From assembly GCF_000722875.1 (NCBI RefSeq), contig NZ_JFHR01000058.1:1-33022 (forward strand): 33,022 bases of DNA. Direction: 5' to 3'. A program made the position numbers and the translations under genes. Every line of letters begins with the position of its first letter. The stretch's first letter is position 1. Positions 15,625 to 23,302 of this stretch are shown one piece after another. The notes under the pieces are model-generated. The model did no database searches, was not told the DNA's origin, and saw nothing but the letters and a program-made list of their open reading frames with translations. The stretch comes from Sphingobium chlorophenolicum. Lineage in GTDB: Bacteria; Pseudomonadota; Alphaproteobacteria; Sphingomonadales; Sphingomonadaceae.

Positions 15625-16614
15625 TCAGCCTCTTTTCGATATGGAATCGTTGAACCGCCGGTCCCAGAGAGGGCGGATGTCGACGGCCTTGGGCAACAGT
15701 TTCTGCGCGAAGAAGAGGTCCGCCACCTGCTGTTGGGAGGCGATGGCCGCGTCGGTCACGGGGCGCAGTTCGAAGCTGGCGCTCTTGCGCCGGAACTGGT
15801 CGGCCACATAATCGAGCGGCACTCCGATATCCTGGGCGATGGTTTTCGCCCATATGTCCTGATTCGCGGCCGCCCAGCCATAGGCCTGCTGCAACAGCGT
15901 CAGATATTCGCGGAGGATGCCGGACAATTCGGGGTCGGCCAGCGCGTCGACATGGGCGGCGACCAGATAATTGCCCGACAATATGCCCTGAGCGGTGCGC
16001 AATATCCGTGCGCCTTCGGTCGCGATGGCGCGCTGGATCGGGAAGCCGTAGATCGCCCAGGCGTCCAGCGCGCCCTGGGAAAAGGCCGCCGCGCCGTCGG
16101 ACACACCCATGGCGATGGGGGTGATGTCGTCCCAGCCCAGACCGACCTCTTCCAGCATGCGGATCAGGAAATATTGCGAGGTGGTGGCGCGCACATAGCC
16201 CACCCGCTTGCCCTTCAGATCGGCGATGGAGCGCGCCGTAGACCCCTTGGGCACCAGCACCACCTGATTGTTGACGTCGCCATGGGCCACGGCGATCTGC
16301 CGGAAGCTCTGAATGGTCGAGGCGGCGGCGAAGATCGGCGGAATCTCGCTCATCGCGCCATAGTCGAGCGAGCCGCCGTTCAGCGCCTCCACCACCAGAT
16401 GGCCCGACTGGAATTCATTATATTGGATGTCGAAATCCTTGGGCGCGACCCCCGCCATCTTAAACAGCAGCCGCGCGTTGAATTCCCCCTTGCCGTTGGT
16501 CGAGACGCGCAGGCGGGGGCGCGAACCGCCACTGGCGCCGCAACCCGACAGCAGCAGGCCGGACGCCGCGCCCGCCGTCAGGAAACCGCGCCGCGACCAG
16601 TCCTTAGCGACCAC
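15625..16614 (-). CDS. SsuA-like binding protein, Tat and lipobox signal
   Basis: A 329-aa substrate-binding protein of the sulfonate/taurine/nitrate ABC family. The N-terminus combines a twin-arginine motif (Arg8-Arg9 in SRRGFLTAG) with a lipobox (LLSGC, Cys25), so it is probably a Tat-exported lipoprotein. The body has SGHLVVEALNGGSLDYGAMSE, GKRVGYVRATTSQYF and FSQGALDAWAIYGFP, as in SsuA. It starts with GTG at 16614, overlapping the last codons of the 44-aa ORF upstream by 11 nt, which suggests translational coupling. No permease or ATPase is encoded in this operon. It may use the SsuBC pair encoded at 10556-12192, or other partners elsewhere. Confidence 0.88.
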   Translation of the reverse strand: MVAKDWSRRGFLTAGAASGLLLSGCGASGGSRPRLRVSTNGKGEFNARLLFKMAGVAPKDFDIQYNEFQSGHLVVEALNGGSLDYGAMSEIPPIFAAASTIQSFRQIAVAHGDVNNQVVLVPKGSTARSIADLKGKRVGYVRATTSQYFLIRMLEEVGLGWDDITPIAMGVSDGAAAFSQGALDAWAIYGFPIQRAIATEGARILRTAQGILSGNYLVAAHVDALADPELSGILREYLTLLQQAYGWAAANQDIWAKTIAQDIGVPLDYVADQFRRKSASFELRPVTDAAIASQQQVADLFFAQKLLPKAVDIRPLWDRRFNDSISKRG

Positions 16615-16738
16615 CGGCGCTTTCCCGCTGGCTTGCCGTCCGCTCGAACAGGATCACGTTGGGGTCGCGGAGGAATTCCTGGCGGGCGGCGGCGCGGAAA
16701 CGGTGCCAATGAGTGATTAGGAGAGGTAACAGAGACAT
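16604..16738 (-). CDS. 44-aa small protein leading the second sulfur operon
   Basis: A short open frame beginning MSLLPLLITHWHRFR and ending SQRESAGGR, with no recognised family. Support: the ATG at 16738 is preceded by GGAAGGA at good spacing, the strongest ribosome binding site in this operon. The stop overlaps the GTG start of the binding-protein gene by 11 nt. The sequence is balanced, with an amphipathic basic N-terminal half and no low complexity. It could be a real small protein, for example transporter- or membrane-associated (the first 8 residues are hydrophobic), or a leader ORF that couples translation of the weak GTG-started gene. It contains no Cys, so a cysteine-attenuation leader is unlikely. 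Confidence 0.6.
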   Translation of the reverse strand: MSLLPLLITHWHRFRAAARQEFLRDPNVILFERTASQRESAGGR

Positions 16739-16835
16739 TTTCGTCCTTCCGGGATCGATTTCCTATTTATCTATTTTATCAGTAGAGATAAGTCTCACAA
16801 GCAATGCTGAACCCACTATTAGAAATGCTTGACCG
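16739..16835. promoter_or_regulatory. Divergent promoter region with a 25-bp dyad
   Basis: An AT-rich 97-bp gap between the second sulfur operon and the divergent FAD/NAD(P)-binding gene. It contains TTATCT-N13-AGATAA (16767-16791). The minus-strand reading of the right half gives ATCTCTACT, identical to a 9-mer in the dyad upstream of the ssuC operon. This suggests common control, probably by the LysR protein at 12483. Confidence 0.55.
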
Positions 16836-18194
16836 ATGCTGAGGGTCGATCACGCCGCCATCGTCGGGGGCGGGTTCAGCGGCACGCTGCTGGCGATCAA
16901 CCTGTTGCGCCACGGCACGCCGCGGGTGACGATGGTGGAGCGCCGTGGCGACCGGCTGGGCCGGGGCCTGGCCTATGGCGCGGCGCGGGACGGCCATGTC
17001 CTGAACGTGCGCGCCGCCAATATGAGCGCCCTGCCCGACAGCCCGGATCATTTCACCGACTGGCTGAAACGGCAGGGATTGGGACAGGAGGGCAGCTTTG
17101 CCACGCGGCGCGACTATGGCGCCTATCTGTGCGCCATGCTGGACGAGGCGCGGGGCGAGGATGGCGGCAGGCTGACCATCGTGACGGACGAGGCGGTGGA
17201 CCTTCGGTTGGAGGAAGGAGCTGTGCATGTCGCCTTGCGATCCGGCGGCGGGGTGGATGCCGATATCGCCGTCCTCGCGCCCGGCAATCTGCCGCCCCAT
17301 GACCTGCCCGCCTTCGCCGGACTGGCGGGCGACGGATCGGCCTATGTCGACGATCCATGGGCGGCGACCGTCGCGGACGGGCTGGCGGAGACGGATCAGG
17401 TGCTGCTGCTGGGCAGCGGGCTGACCGCCGTGGACTGCGCGCTCAGTCTGGAGGGCGCGGGGTTTCGGGGGCGGATCGTCGCTGTCTCCCGCCGGGGGCT
17501 GGCTCCGCGAAGTCATGCTCCGACGGCCCCTTATGCGGAGGGCGGCGACCGTCCGACGGGCAGCGCTTCGGCGCTGGTCCGGGCTTTGCGCCACCGGGCA
17601 GCCGAGATCGGGTGGCGCAGCGCGGTGGACGAGCAGCGCCGCTTCACCCAGGATATGTGGCGTGCCGCCAGCGCGGAGGAGCGCAGCCGCTTCCTGCGTC
17701 ATTTGCGGTCCTATTGGGATGTGCACCGCCACCGCATCGCCCCGCAGGTCGCGGACAGGCTGGCGGCGATGCAGGCGGAGGGGCGGCTGGAAATCCGCGC
17801 CGCCAAGGTGGTGGAGGCCGTTCCCGAAGGCCGGTTGCTGCGCGTCCACCTGCGCAGGCGGGGGCAGGATGGGGTGGAGGCGTTACCTTTCGCCCGCGTG
17901 GTCAATTGCACCGGGCCGCTGGGCGACCTGCGGCGCACCGACGATCCCTTGCTGCGCCAGTTGGCGGTGCGCGGCGACATACGGCCCGATCCGCTGGCGA
18001 TCGGCATCGATGTCGACCGGCAATGCCATGCCATCGCCCGCGACGGATCAGCCCAGCAGCGGCTGTTCGTGGTGGGGCCGATGACGCGGGGCGCGCATTG
18101 GGAGATTGTCGCCGTGCCGGATATACGGCGCCAGGTGTGGGAAGTGGCGCGGGAGATGACCGGGGCGCACTGGGTGGAGGCGGAGGGTTTGTGA
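16836..18194 (+). CDS. FAD/NAD(P)-binding oxidoreductase-like protein
   Basis: A 452-aa protein with two dinucleotide-binding motifs, VGGGFSGTLLAINLL (residues 10-24, FAD) and LLGSGLTAVDCAL (191-203, NAD(P)). The arrangement LGRGLAYGAARDGHVLNVRA is typical of the FAD-NAD(P)-binding family (COG4529-like), whose biochemistry is largely unknown. A conserved VVNCTGP segment near residue 353 supports a flavoprotein disulfide-reductase-like or monooxygenase-like fold. It is divergent from the second sulfur operon and shares its regulatory gap, so it may supply reduced flavin or electrons to the SsuD- or SfnB-like enzymes; this is inference. The ATG at 16836 has no clear ribosome binding site. Confidence 0.85.
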   Translation: MLRVDHAAIVGGGFSGTLLAINLLRHGTPRVTMVERRGDRLGRGLAYGAARDGHVLNVRAANMSALPDSPDHFTDWLKRQGLGQEGSFATRRDYGAYLCAMLDEARGEDGGRLTIVTDEAVDLRLEEGAVHVALRSGGGVDADIAVLAPGNLPPHDLPAFAGLAGDGSAYVDDPWAATVADGLAETDQVLLLGSGLTAVDCALSLEGAGFRGRIVAVSRRGLAPRSHAPTAPYAEGGDRPTGSASALVRALRHRAAEIGWRSAVDEQRRFTQDMWRAASAEERSRFLRHLRSYWDVHRHRIAPQVADRLAAMQAEGRLEIRAAKVVEAVPEGRLLRVHLRRRGQDGVEALPFARVVNCTGPLGDLRRTDDPLLRQLAVRGDIRPDPLAIGIDVDRQCHAIARDGSAQQRLFVVGPMTRGAHWEIVAVPDIRRQVWEVAREMTGAHWVEAEGL

Positions 18195-18244
18195 CGGGGT
18201 GGCGCGTCGCGCCTTCGGAGGAGTCTGTTTTTGGGGAGGGATGG

Positions 18245-18265
18245 ATGCTGAAACAAGTTCAGCAT
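18245..18265. repeat. Short palindromic repeat
   Basis: ATGCTGAA and TTCAGCAT (8-bp arms) flank the loop ACAAG. From memory, this type of short palindrome is very common between genes in sphingomonads; the window alone shows one clear copy. It lies between the flavoprotein stop and the NTF2-like start. Confidence 0.55.
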
Positions 18266-18279
18266 GACGGGTTGAGGAA

Positions 18280-18690
18280 ATGTCTCTAGCTGTTCGGTCC
18301 ATGACGACCTCCGCCGACCTTGCCATTCGCCTGCGCCGCGCCGATTTCAACCGTGCTCTGGCAGAGGCGGACCTGAACGCCATTGGACCGTTGCTTGCGC
18401 TTCACGCCGTCCTGATCACCGGATCGGACAGCGCGGTCATTTCGGGGCGGAAGGCGCAGCTTCAGGCGTGGAAGCGGGAATTCGCGGTGGCGGAGCGAAC
18501 CGTCTACTGCCGGACGCCGGAGAGCATCATCGCCTCCACCGTGGAACCCATCGCGATGGAATATGGGCGGTGGCAGGGGGTTTCCGCCGGATCGGAACAC
18601 CCCATCGCATCGGGGAGCTATAGCGCGAAATGGCGGCAGGTCGGCGGGGATTGGGTGATCGAGGCGGAAATCTACCTGACGCTCGCTTGA
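18280..18690 (+). CDS. NTF2-like (SnoaL/DUF4440-type) small protein
   Basis: A protein of up to 136 aa with an NTF2-like pattern: an N-terminal helix pair (RADFNRALAEADLNAIGPLLA) followed by beta strands carrying VLITGSDSAVISGR, EYGRWQG and the typical closing YSAKWRQVGGDWVIEAEIY. Such domains bind small hydrophobic ligands or act as isomerases; nothing here fixes the role. The start is uncertain: the ATG at 18280 has GAGG too close upstream, and the ATG at 18301 lacks one but begins nearer the homology. It is 85 nt downstream of the flavoprotein gene on the same strand, with a short palindromic repeat between them. Confidence 0.72.
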   Translation: MSLAVRSMTTSADLAIRLRRADFNRALAEADLNAIGPLLALHAVLITGSDSAVISGRKAQLQAWKREFAVAERTVYCRTPESIIASTVEPIAMEYGRWQGVSAGSEHPIASGSYSAKWRQVGGDWVIEAEIYLTLA

Positions 18691-18966
18691 TGTGGGCGCT
18701 TGATGCGGCGCCGGTGGGAAATGCTTGAACAGCCAGCCCGCAGCGCCCAATTAAGGCATCATGCGTTAAATTGGAATCATGCCGTCGTCCCGAGTAGACA
18801 CTGAGATTCTCGAAGTGGCGTATCGAAGGACCAAGCACGGCGCGAATGCTTCGATATGGGTCTTCGACTTCGCTCAGCCCCTACTCAGCACGAACGGTTC
18901 TGGTTTAATGTACGATATTCTGGAGGTGTTCCTCTCCCCCTTAAGCGCTGCAAGCTGCGAGTGATC
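18691..18966. other. Gene-free gap before the M3 peptidase
   Basis: 276 bp without a convincing gene. The central part (about 18787-18900) is a degenerate repeat remnant, annotated separately. The rest is the presumed promoter and leader region of the downstream peptidase. Frames running through the repeat are open but show no homology I recognise. Confidence 0.6.
18790..18897. repeat. Dispersed intergenic repeat remnant
   Basis: A segment rich in CTTCGA/TCGAAG motifs. It contains a dyad TATCGAAG (18821-18828) / CTTCGATA (18849-18856) and ends in CGCTCAGCCCCTACTCAGCA followed by CGAACGG. That ending resembles a repeat I recall from sphingomonad intergenic regions. It is outside any credible gene. 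Confidence 0.45.
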
Positions 18967-21003
18967 ATGACGACTGCCAACCCCCTTCTTGCCGATCAAG
19001 ACCTGCCCGATTTCGCTGCCGTCAAGGCGGCTCATGTCGTCCCCGCGGTGGAAGAGGCGATCGCCGCCCATCGCGCCGCCGTCGAGAGCATCACCGCCAG
19101 CGGGAAGGATGATTTCGATACGGTCATATTGGCCGCCGAGCGGGCCGATTTCCTGCTGTCGCGGGTCTGGTCGCCAGTGGGGCATCTCTCATCCGTGGCC
19201 GACACGCCGGAATTGCGGGAGGCGCATGCCGCCGCGCAGGCGCTGATGACCGCCTATCTGATGGAGGCGGGGCAAAACCGCGCCCATCATGACGCAGTGG
19301 CCCGGCTGGCCGCCCGGCCCGATTTCGCCGCCCTGCCCTCTGCCGCCCGGCGCGCCGTCGATCTGGCGCTGCGTGGTTTCCATCTGGCGGGCGTCGCGTT
19401 GGAGGGCGAGGCGCGGCAGCGTTTCCTGGACGTCGGCGTGGCGCTGAGCGACCTTAGCACCAAATTCGGCAATGCGGTGCTGGACGCGACCGAGGCGTGG
19501 AGCGAGCATGTCACCGACGAAGCGGTACTGGATGGGGTTTCCGACGGCGACAAGGCGATTTTGGCTGCCTATGCGCAGGAAAAGGGGCTGTCGGGCTGGC
19601 TGATCACGCTGCGCCAGCCGAGCGTGCTGGCGATCCTCTATCATGCCAAAGACCGGGCGCTGCGGGAGCGGGTCTATCGCGCCTATAACACCCGCGCCTC
19701 CGATCAGGCGGAGGACAAGAGCCACGACAATAGCGAGCGGATCGACGCGATCATGGCGCTGCGTCATGAAGCCGCGCAGATATTGGGCTTTGCCGATTCC
19801 GCCGCCCATTCGCTGGAAACGAAGATGGCGGCCGACGCCGATGAGGCGCTGGCGTTTCTGGCCGACCTTGCGCGCCGGGCGCGGCCGGTGGGGGAAGGCG
19901 AGCTGGCGGAGGCCCGCGCCTTTGCGGCCGAACATCTGGGGCTGGACGATGTGCGGCCCTGGGATCTTTCCTATGTGGCGGAGGCGATGCGCCGGACGCT
20001 GCATGGCGTGGATCAGGAGGCGTTGAAGGCCTATTTCCCCCTGCCCCGCGTGCTGGCGGGGACGCAGGCGCTGATCGAGCGGCTGTTCGACGTGCGTCTG
20101 GTGGTGCGGGAGGGGGTGTCGACATGGCATCCCGACGTGCTGTTCTACGACGTGCTGGACGCGGGCGGCGCGGTGGTGGCTGGCGTCTATCTCGACCTGT
20201 TCGCGCGGGCGGGGAAAAGGGGCGGCGCGTGGATGGACGTGTGCCGGTCCCGCTTCCGCGATGCCGACCGGCTGCATTTGCCCATCGCCTATCTCACCAC
20301 CAATTTCGCGCCGCCCGCGGGCGACCGGCCTTCGCTGGCGACGCATAATGACGTGGTGACGCTGTTCCACGAATTCGGCCATGTGCTGCATCATCTGCTG
20401 ACCGAGGTGGATTTGCCCTCCATCGGCGGCATCAGCGGCGTGGAATGGGATGCGGTGGAACTGCCCAGCCAGTTCATGGAGAATTTCGCCTGGGATCGGG
20501 AGACGCTGATCGGGCTGTCCGGCCATGTCGAGAGCGGGGAGCCGTTGCCGGAGGCGATGTTCGACCGGCTGCTGGCGGCGCGGCAGTTTCAGGCGGGGCT
20601 GGCCATATTGCGGCAGATCGAGTTTGCGACCTTCGATCTGCTGCTGCACCGGGATTATGATCCGGCGCTGGGGGCGCGGGTCGATGGCGTGCTGGAGCAG
20701 GTGCGCGAGGCGGTGGCCGTGCTTCATCCGCCTGCGTGGAACCGCTTTGCCCATGCGTTCAGCCATATCTTTGCCGGGGGATATGCGGCGGGATATTATT
20801 CCTATCTTTGGGCGGAACTGCTGTCGGCGGATGCGTTCGAGATTTTTGCCCATGGCGCGGTGCCGGGTGGCGGGGCGACGGCTTTCCGGCGGGAGATTTT
20901 GGCGGCGGGGGCGAGCCGTCCGGCGGCGGAGAATTTCCGGGCCTTTGCCGGGCGGGGGCCAGAGGTCGATGCCTTGCTGCGGATGCGGGGGTTGGCGGCC
21001 TGA
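18967..21003 (+). CDS. M3-family metallopeptidase (oligopeptidase A-like)
   Basis: A 678-aa cytoplasmic zinc oligopeptidase of the M3 family (thimet oligopeptidase, OpdA/PrlC and Dcp), which degrades short peptides including cleaved signal peptides. The zinc site is complete: HEFGH at 468-472 (His468, Glu469, His472) and Glu498 in DAVELPSQFMENF. The length fits OpdA (about 680 aa), and the N-terminus NPLLADQDLPDFAAVKAAHV is typical of the group. The frame is open to 18856 through repeat sequence, but homology begins at the ATG at 18967; a GTG at 18961 is possible. No signal peptide is seen. OpdA versus Dcp cannot be settled by eye. Confidence 0.93.
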   Translation: MTTANPLLADQDLPDFAAVKAAHVVPAVEEAIAAHRAAVESITASGKDDFDTVILAAERADFLLSRVWSPVGHLSSVADTPELREAHAAAQALMTAYLMEAGQNRAHHDAVARLAARPDFAALPSAARRAVDLALRGFHLAGVALEGEARQRFLDVGVALSDLSTKFGNAVLDATEAWSEHVTDEAVLDGVSDGDKAILAAYAQEKGLSGWLITLRQPSVLAILYHAKDRALRERVYRAYNTRASDQAEDKSHDNSERIDAIMALRHEAAQILGFADSAAHSLETKMAADADEALAFLADLARRARPVGEGELAEARAFAAEHLGLDDVRPWDLSYVAEAMRRTLHGVDQEALKAYFPLPRVLAGTQALIERLFDVRLVVREGVSTWHPDVLFYDVLDAGGAVVAGVYLDLFARAGKRGGAWMDVCRSRFRDADRLHLPIAYLTTNFAPPAGDRPSLATHNDVVTLFHEFGHVLHHLLTEVDLPSIGGISGVEWDAVELPSQFMENFAWDRETLIGLSGHVESGEPLPEAMFDRLLAARQFQAGLAILRQIEFATFDLLLHRDYDPALGARVDGVLEQVREAVAVLHPPAWNRFAHAFSHIFAGGYAAGYYSYLWAELLSADAFEIFAHGAVPGGGATAFRREILAAGASRPAAENFRAFAGRGPEVDALLRMRGLAA

Positions 21004-21027
21004 GTGGGTGTAGTTGGGCCTATCCTG

Positions 21028-21161
21028 TTCCTCCCCATCGATAGATGGGGAGGGGGACCGCGCGAAGCGTGGTGGAGGGGAATGGGGCACGACCTCCGAA
21101 TTTCCCCTCCACCACTCGCTTCGCGAGCGGTCCCCCTCCCCACGCTTCGCGTAGGGAGGAA
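21028..21161. repeat. Intergenic inverted-repeat element (copy 2)
   Basis: A larger relative of the element at 13360-13443, with ends TTCCTCCC and GGGAGGAA. It forms nested stems: 21047-21061 pairs perfectly with 21127-21141 (15 bp), and an inner GGTGGAGGGGAA/TTCCCCTCCACC stem lies within. It fills the space between the convergent peptidase and SDR genes, ending 2 nt before the SDR stop, and is a plausible bidirectional terminator. Confidence 0.75.
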
Positions 21162-21162
21162 T

Positions 21163-21894
21163 TTAAAAGTGGGCGGTGTAGCCGCCGTCTACCGCCAGCA
21201 TCTGTCCGGTCACGTAGGATGCCGCCTCCGACGCCAGGAACAGGACAGGGCCGACAATCTCCTGCGGGCGGCCCCAGCGGCCTAGCGAGGTGCGGCGGGC
21301 CAGATGTTCGGCGACGGCGGAGTCGGCCACCATCTCCCCATTCGCCTCTGTCGCGAAATAGCCGGGGGCGACGGCGTTCACGGTGATGCCGCGCCCGCCC
21401 AGTTCCGCCGCCAGCGCTCGCGTCAGCGCGTCCAGCCCGCCCTTCGCCATGGTATAGGCTGCGTCGCCCGACCGGGCGATCTGCCCGGCGATGGAGGTGA
21501 TGTTGACGATGCGGCCGCCTGCGTTCATCCCGGCCGCGATCGTTCGGGCCAGGTCGAAGGGAGCGACCAGATTGATCTCCAGCATTTGGCGCACCGCCGT
21601 CCGGTCCAGTTCCTCGATTGGCTTGCGGTCGCGATGGCCCGCATTATTGACCAATATGTCGATGGGGCGGCATTGGCGCAGCGCCGTTTGAAGCGCTTCT
21701 CCATCCTCCAGGTCGAAGGTCAGGGGTTCGCTGCTGCCGCCCGACGCCGCGATCTGCGCCGACAGCGCCTCCAACGGTTCGGCGCTGCGGCCGTGGAGCA
21801 GGACATGCGCGCCTGCGGCGGCGAGGCCCAGCGCTATTTCACGGCCCAGGCCGCGTCCGGCTCCGGTGACGAGGGCGGTCTTTCCTGTGGGCAT
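21163..21894 (-). CDS. Short-chain dehydrogenase/reductase (SDR)
   Basis: A 243-aa classical SDR. The cofactor motif TGAGRGLG (10-17), the structural motif NNAG (83-86) and the catalytic Ser134, Tyr147 and Lys151 (YTMAK) are all present. The C-terminal LFLASEAASYVTGQMLAVDGGY is typical of the gluconate 5-dehydrogenase/3-oxoacyl-reductase type. It oxidises or reduces a hydroxyl/carbonyl pair with NAD(P). AGGAG lies upstream of the ATG. It follows the MFS transporter by 20 nt on the same strand, so the transporter probably imports the substrate or a precursor. The substrate is unknown; sugar acids or hydroxy acids are likely. Confidence 0.92.
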   Translation of the reverse strand: MPTGKTALVTGAGRGLGREIALGLAAAGAHVLLHGRSAEPLEALSAQIAASGGSSEPLTFDLEDGEALQTALRQCRPIDILVNNAGHRDRKPIEELDRTAVRQMLEINLVAPFDLARTIAAGMNAGGRIVNITSIAGQIARSGDAAYTMAKGGLDALTRALAAELGGRGITVNAVAPGYFATEANGEMVADSAVAEHLARRTSLGRWGRPQEIVGPVLFLASEAASYVTGQMLAVDGGYTAHF

Positions 21895-21914
21895 CCATCC
21901 TTCTCCTCATCCGG

Positions 21915-23204
21915 TCAGGCGAGGGCGAAGGTCTTGCTCCGCCCGCGATTGATCAGCAGCACTAGTCCCGCCCCGATCAGGCACAATATCCCCGCCGCGA
22001 CGAAGGCGGGCATATAGCTTTGCCAGATCGTGCGGGAAAGGCCGCCCGCCAGCGCAGCGCTCGCCGCGCCGAGTTGGTGCCCGGCGAAGATCCAGCCGAA
22101 CACGATATTGGCGCGCTCCGGCCCGAAGCGCTGCGCCGTCAGCTTGACCGTCGGCGGCACGGTGGCGACCCAGTCCAGGCCGTAGAATATGGCGAAGACC
22201 GACAGGCTGTAGAGCGAGAAATCGCTGAACGGCAGGTAGAGCAGCGACAGGCCGCGCAGGCCGTAATACCAGAAGAGCAGCCAGCGATTGTCGAACCGGT
22301 CCGACAGCCAGCCCGAAGCCAGCGTGCCCGCGAAGTCGAACAGGCCCATCATCGCCAGCATCGACGCCGCGCCCACCGCCGCCAGCCCGTAATCGCCGCA
22401 CATCGGGATGAAATGGGTCTGGACCAGCCCGTTGGTGCTGGCGCCGCAAATGAAGAAGGAGAAGAATAATATCCAGAAGCTGGGCACGCGCGACGCTTCG
22501 GCCAATGTGCGGATCGGCGTCATCAGCAGGGCGCCGAAGCTGGCGGGCTGCGGCGGGGCGGGATGGACGTCGCTGTCGCCATAGGGCGGCAGGCCGAGGT
22601 CGGACGGGCGGTCGCGCATCAGCAGCAGCACGACCGTCGCCGCCAGCAGGATCGCGCCGCACATCAGCAGGACAGAGGCGCGCCAGCCGAAACGCTCGGT
22701 CAGACCGGCGAGCAGCGGCAGGAAGGCCAGTTGGCCCGTGGCGGTGCTGGCCGACAGCAGCCCCATCACCATGCCGCGCCGGTGCGAGAACCAGCGGGTG
22801 GCGACGGTCGCGCCCAGAACCATGGCGGTCAGGCCCGTGCCGATGCCGATGACGACGCCCCAGAGCAGCACCAGTTGCCACAATTGGCTCATGCCCAGCG
22901 ACAGCAGCAGGCCGCCGACGATGATCGACAGCGAAATCAGCATCATCCGCCGCACGCCGAACCGGTTCATGAAGGCGGCGGCGAACGGTCCCATCCCGCC
23001 GAAGAGCAGGAAGCGGATGGCCAGCGCGCCCGAAATATCCGCCGCGCTCCAGCCATATTCCTTTTGCAGGGGCGCGATGAACACCCCCGGCGCACCCACG
23101 GCCCCCGCGACGACCAGCATGGTCAGGAAAGTGGCGGCCAGCACTGCCCAGCCATAATGGATATGTCGCGCGCCCAGATGGCGCGCGAGGGTCGCTGACA
23201 ACAT
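21915..23204 (-). CDS. Major facilitator superfamily transporter
   Basis: A 429-aa inner-membrane protein with about 12 transmembrane helices and the central cytoplasmic loop around MRDRPSDLGLPPYGDSDVHP. Features such as GIGTGLTAMVLGATVATRWF and RRGMVMGLLSASTATGQ resemble the monocarboxylate/oxalate-formate group of MFS carriers, which move small organic acids. It lies 20 nt upstream of the SDR gene and is likely co-transcribed with it, suggesting uptake and oxidation of one compound. The start is taken at the ATG at 23204; the upstream AGGGGCC is a weak ribosome binding site. The 98-bp gap to the next gene holds no other feature I can identify. Confidence 0.92.
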   Translation of the reverse strand: MLSATLARHLGARHIHYGWAVLAATFLTMLVVAGAVGAPGVFIAPLQKEYGWSAADISGALAIRFLLFGGMGPFAAAFMNRFGVRRMMLISLSIIVGGLLLSLGMSQLWQLVLLWGVVIGIGTGLTAMVLGATVATRWFSHRRGMVMGLLSASTATGQLAFLPLLAGLTERFGWRASVLLMCGAILLAATVVLLLMRDRPSDLGLPPYGDSDVHPAPPQPASFGALLMTPIRTLAEASRVPSFWILFFSFFICGASTNGLVQTHFIPMCGDYGLAAVGAASMLAMMGLFDFAGTLASGWLSDRFDNRWLLFWYYGLRGLSLLYLPFSDFSLYSLSVFAIFYGLDWVATVPPTVKLTAQRFGPERANIVFGWIFAGHQLGAASAALAGGLSRTIWQSYMPAFVAAGILCLIGAGLVLLINRGRSKTFALA

Positions 23205-23302
23205 GAAGGCCCCTGTTCGCGAAGATTGCCGGGGTTAAATGATGGTCTTCATGACGGGGTCAAGGGGCCAATTGGCGCGATCTGGATATGAAGCCCGCCC
23301 TT

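Noticed and set aside
18856..18966. An N-terminal extension of the M3 peptidase
   Set aside because: It runs through a dispersed repeat remnant; the family homology begins at 18967.
19189..21090. A 633-codon open frame antisense to the M3 peptidase
   Set aside because: It lies opposite a well-supported gene, is rich in Arg/Gln/His/Pro as expected of a GC-rich antisense frame, and shows no family motif.
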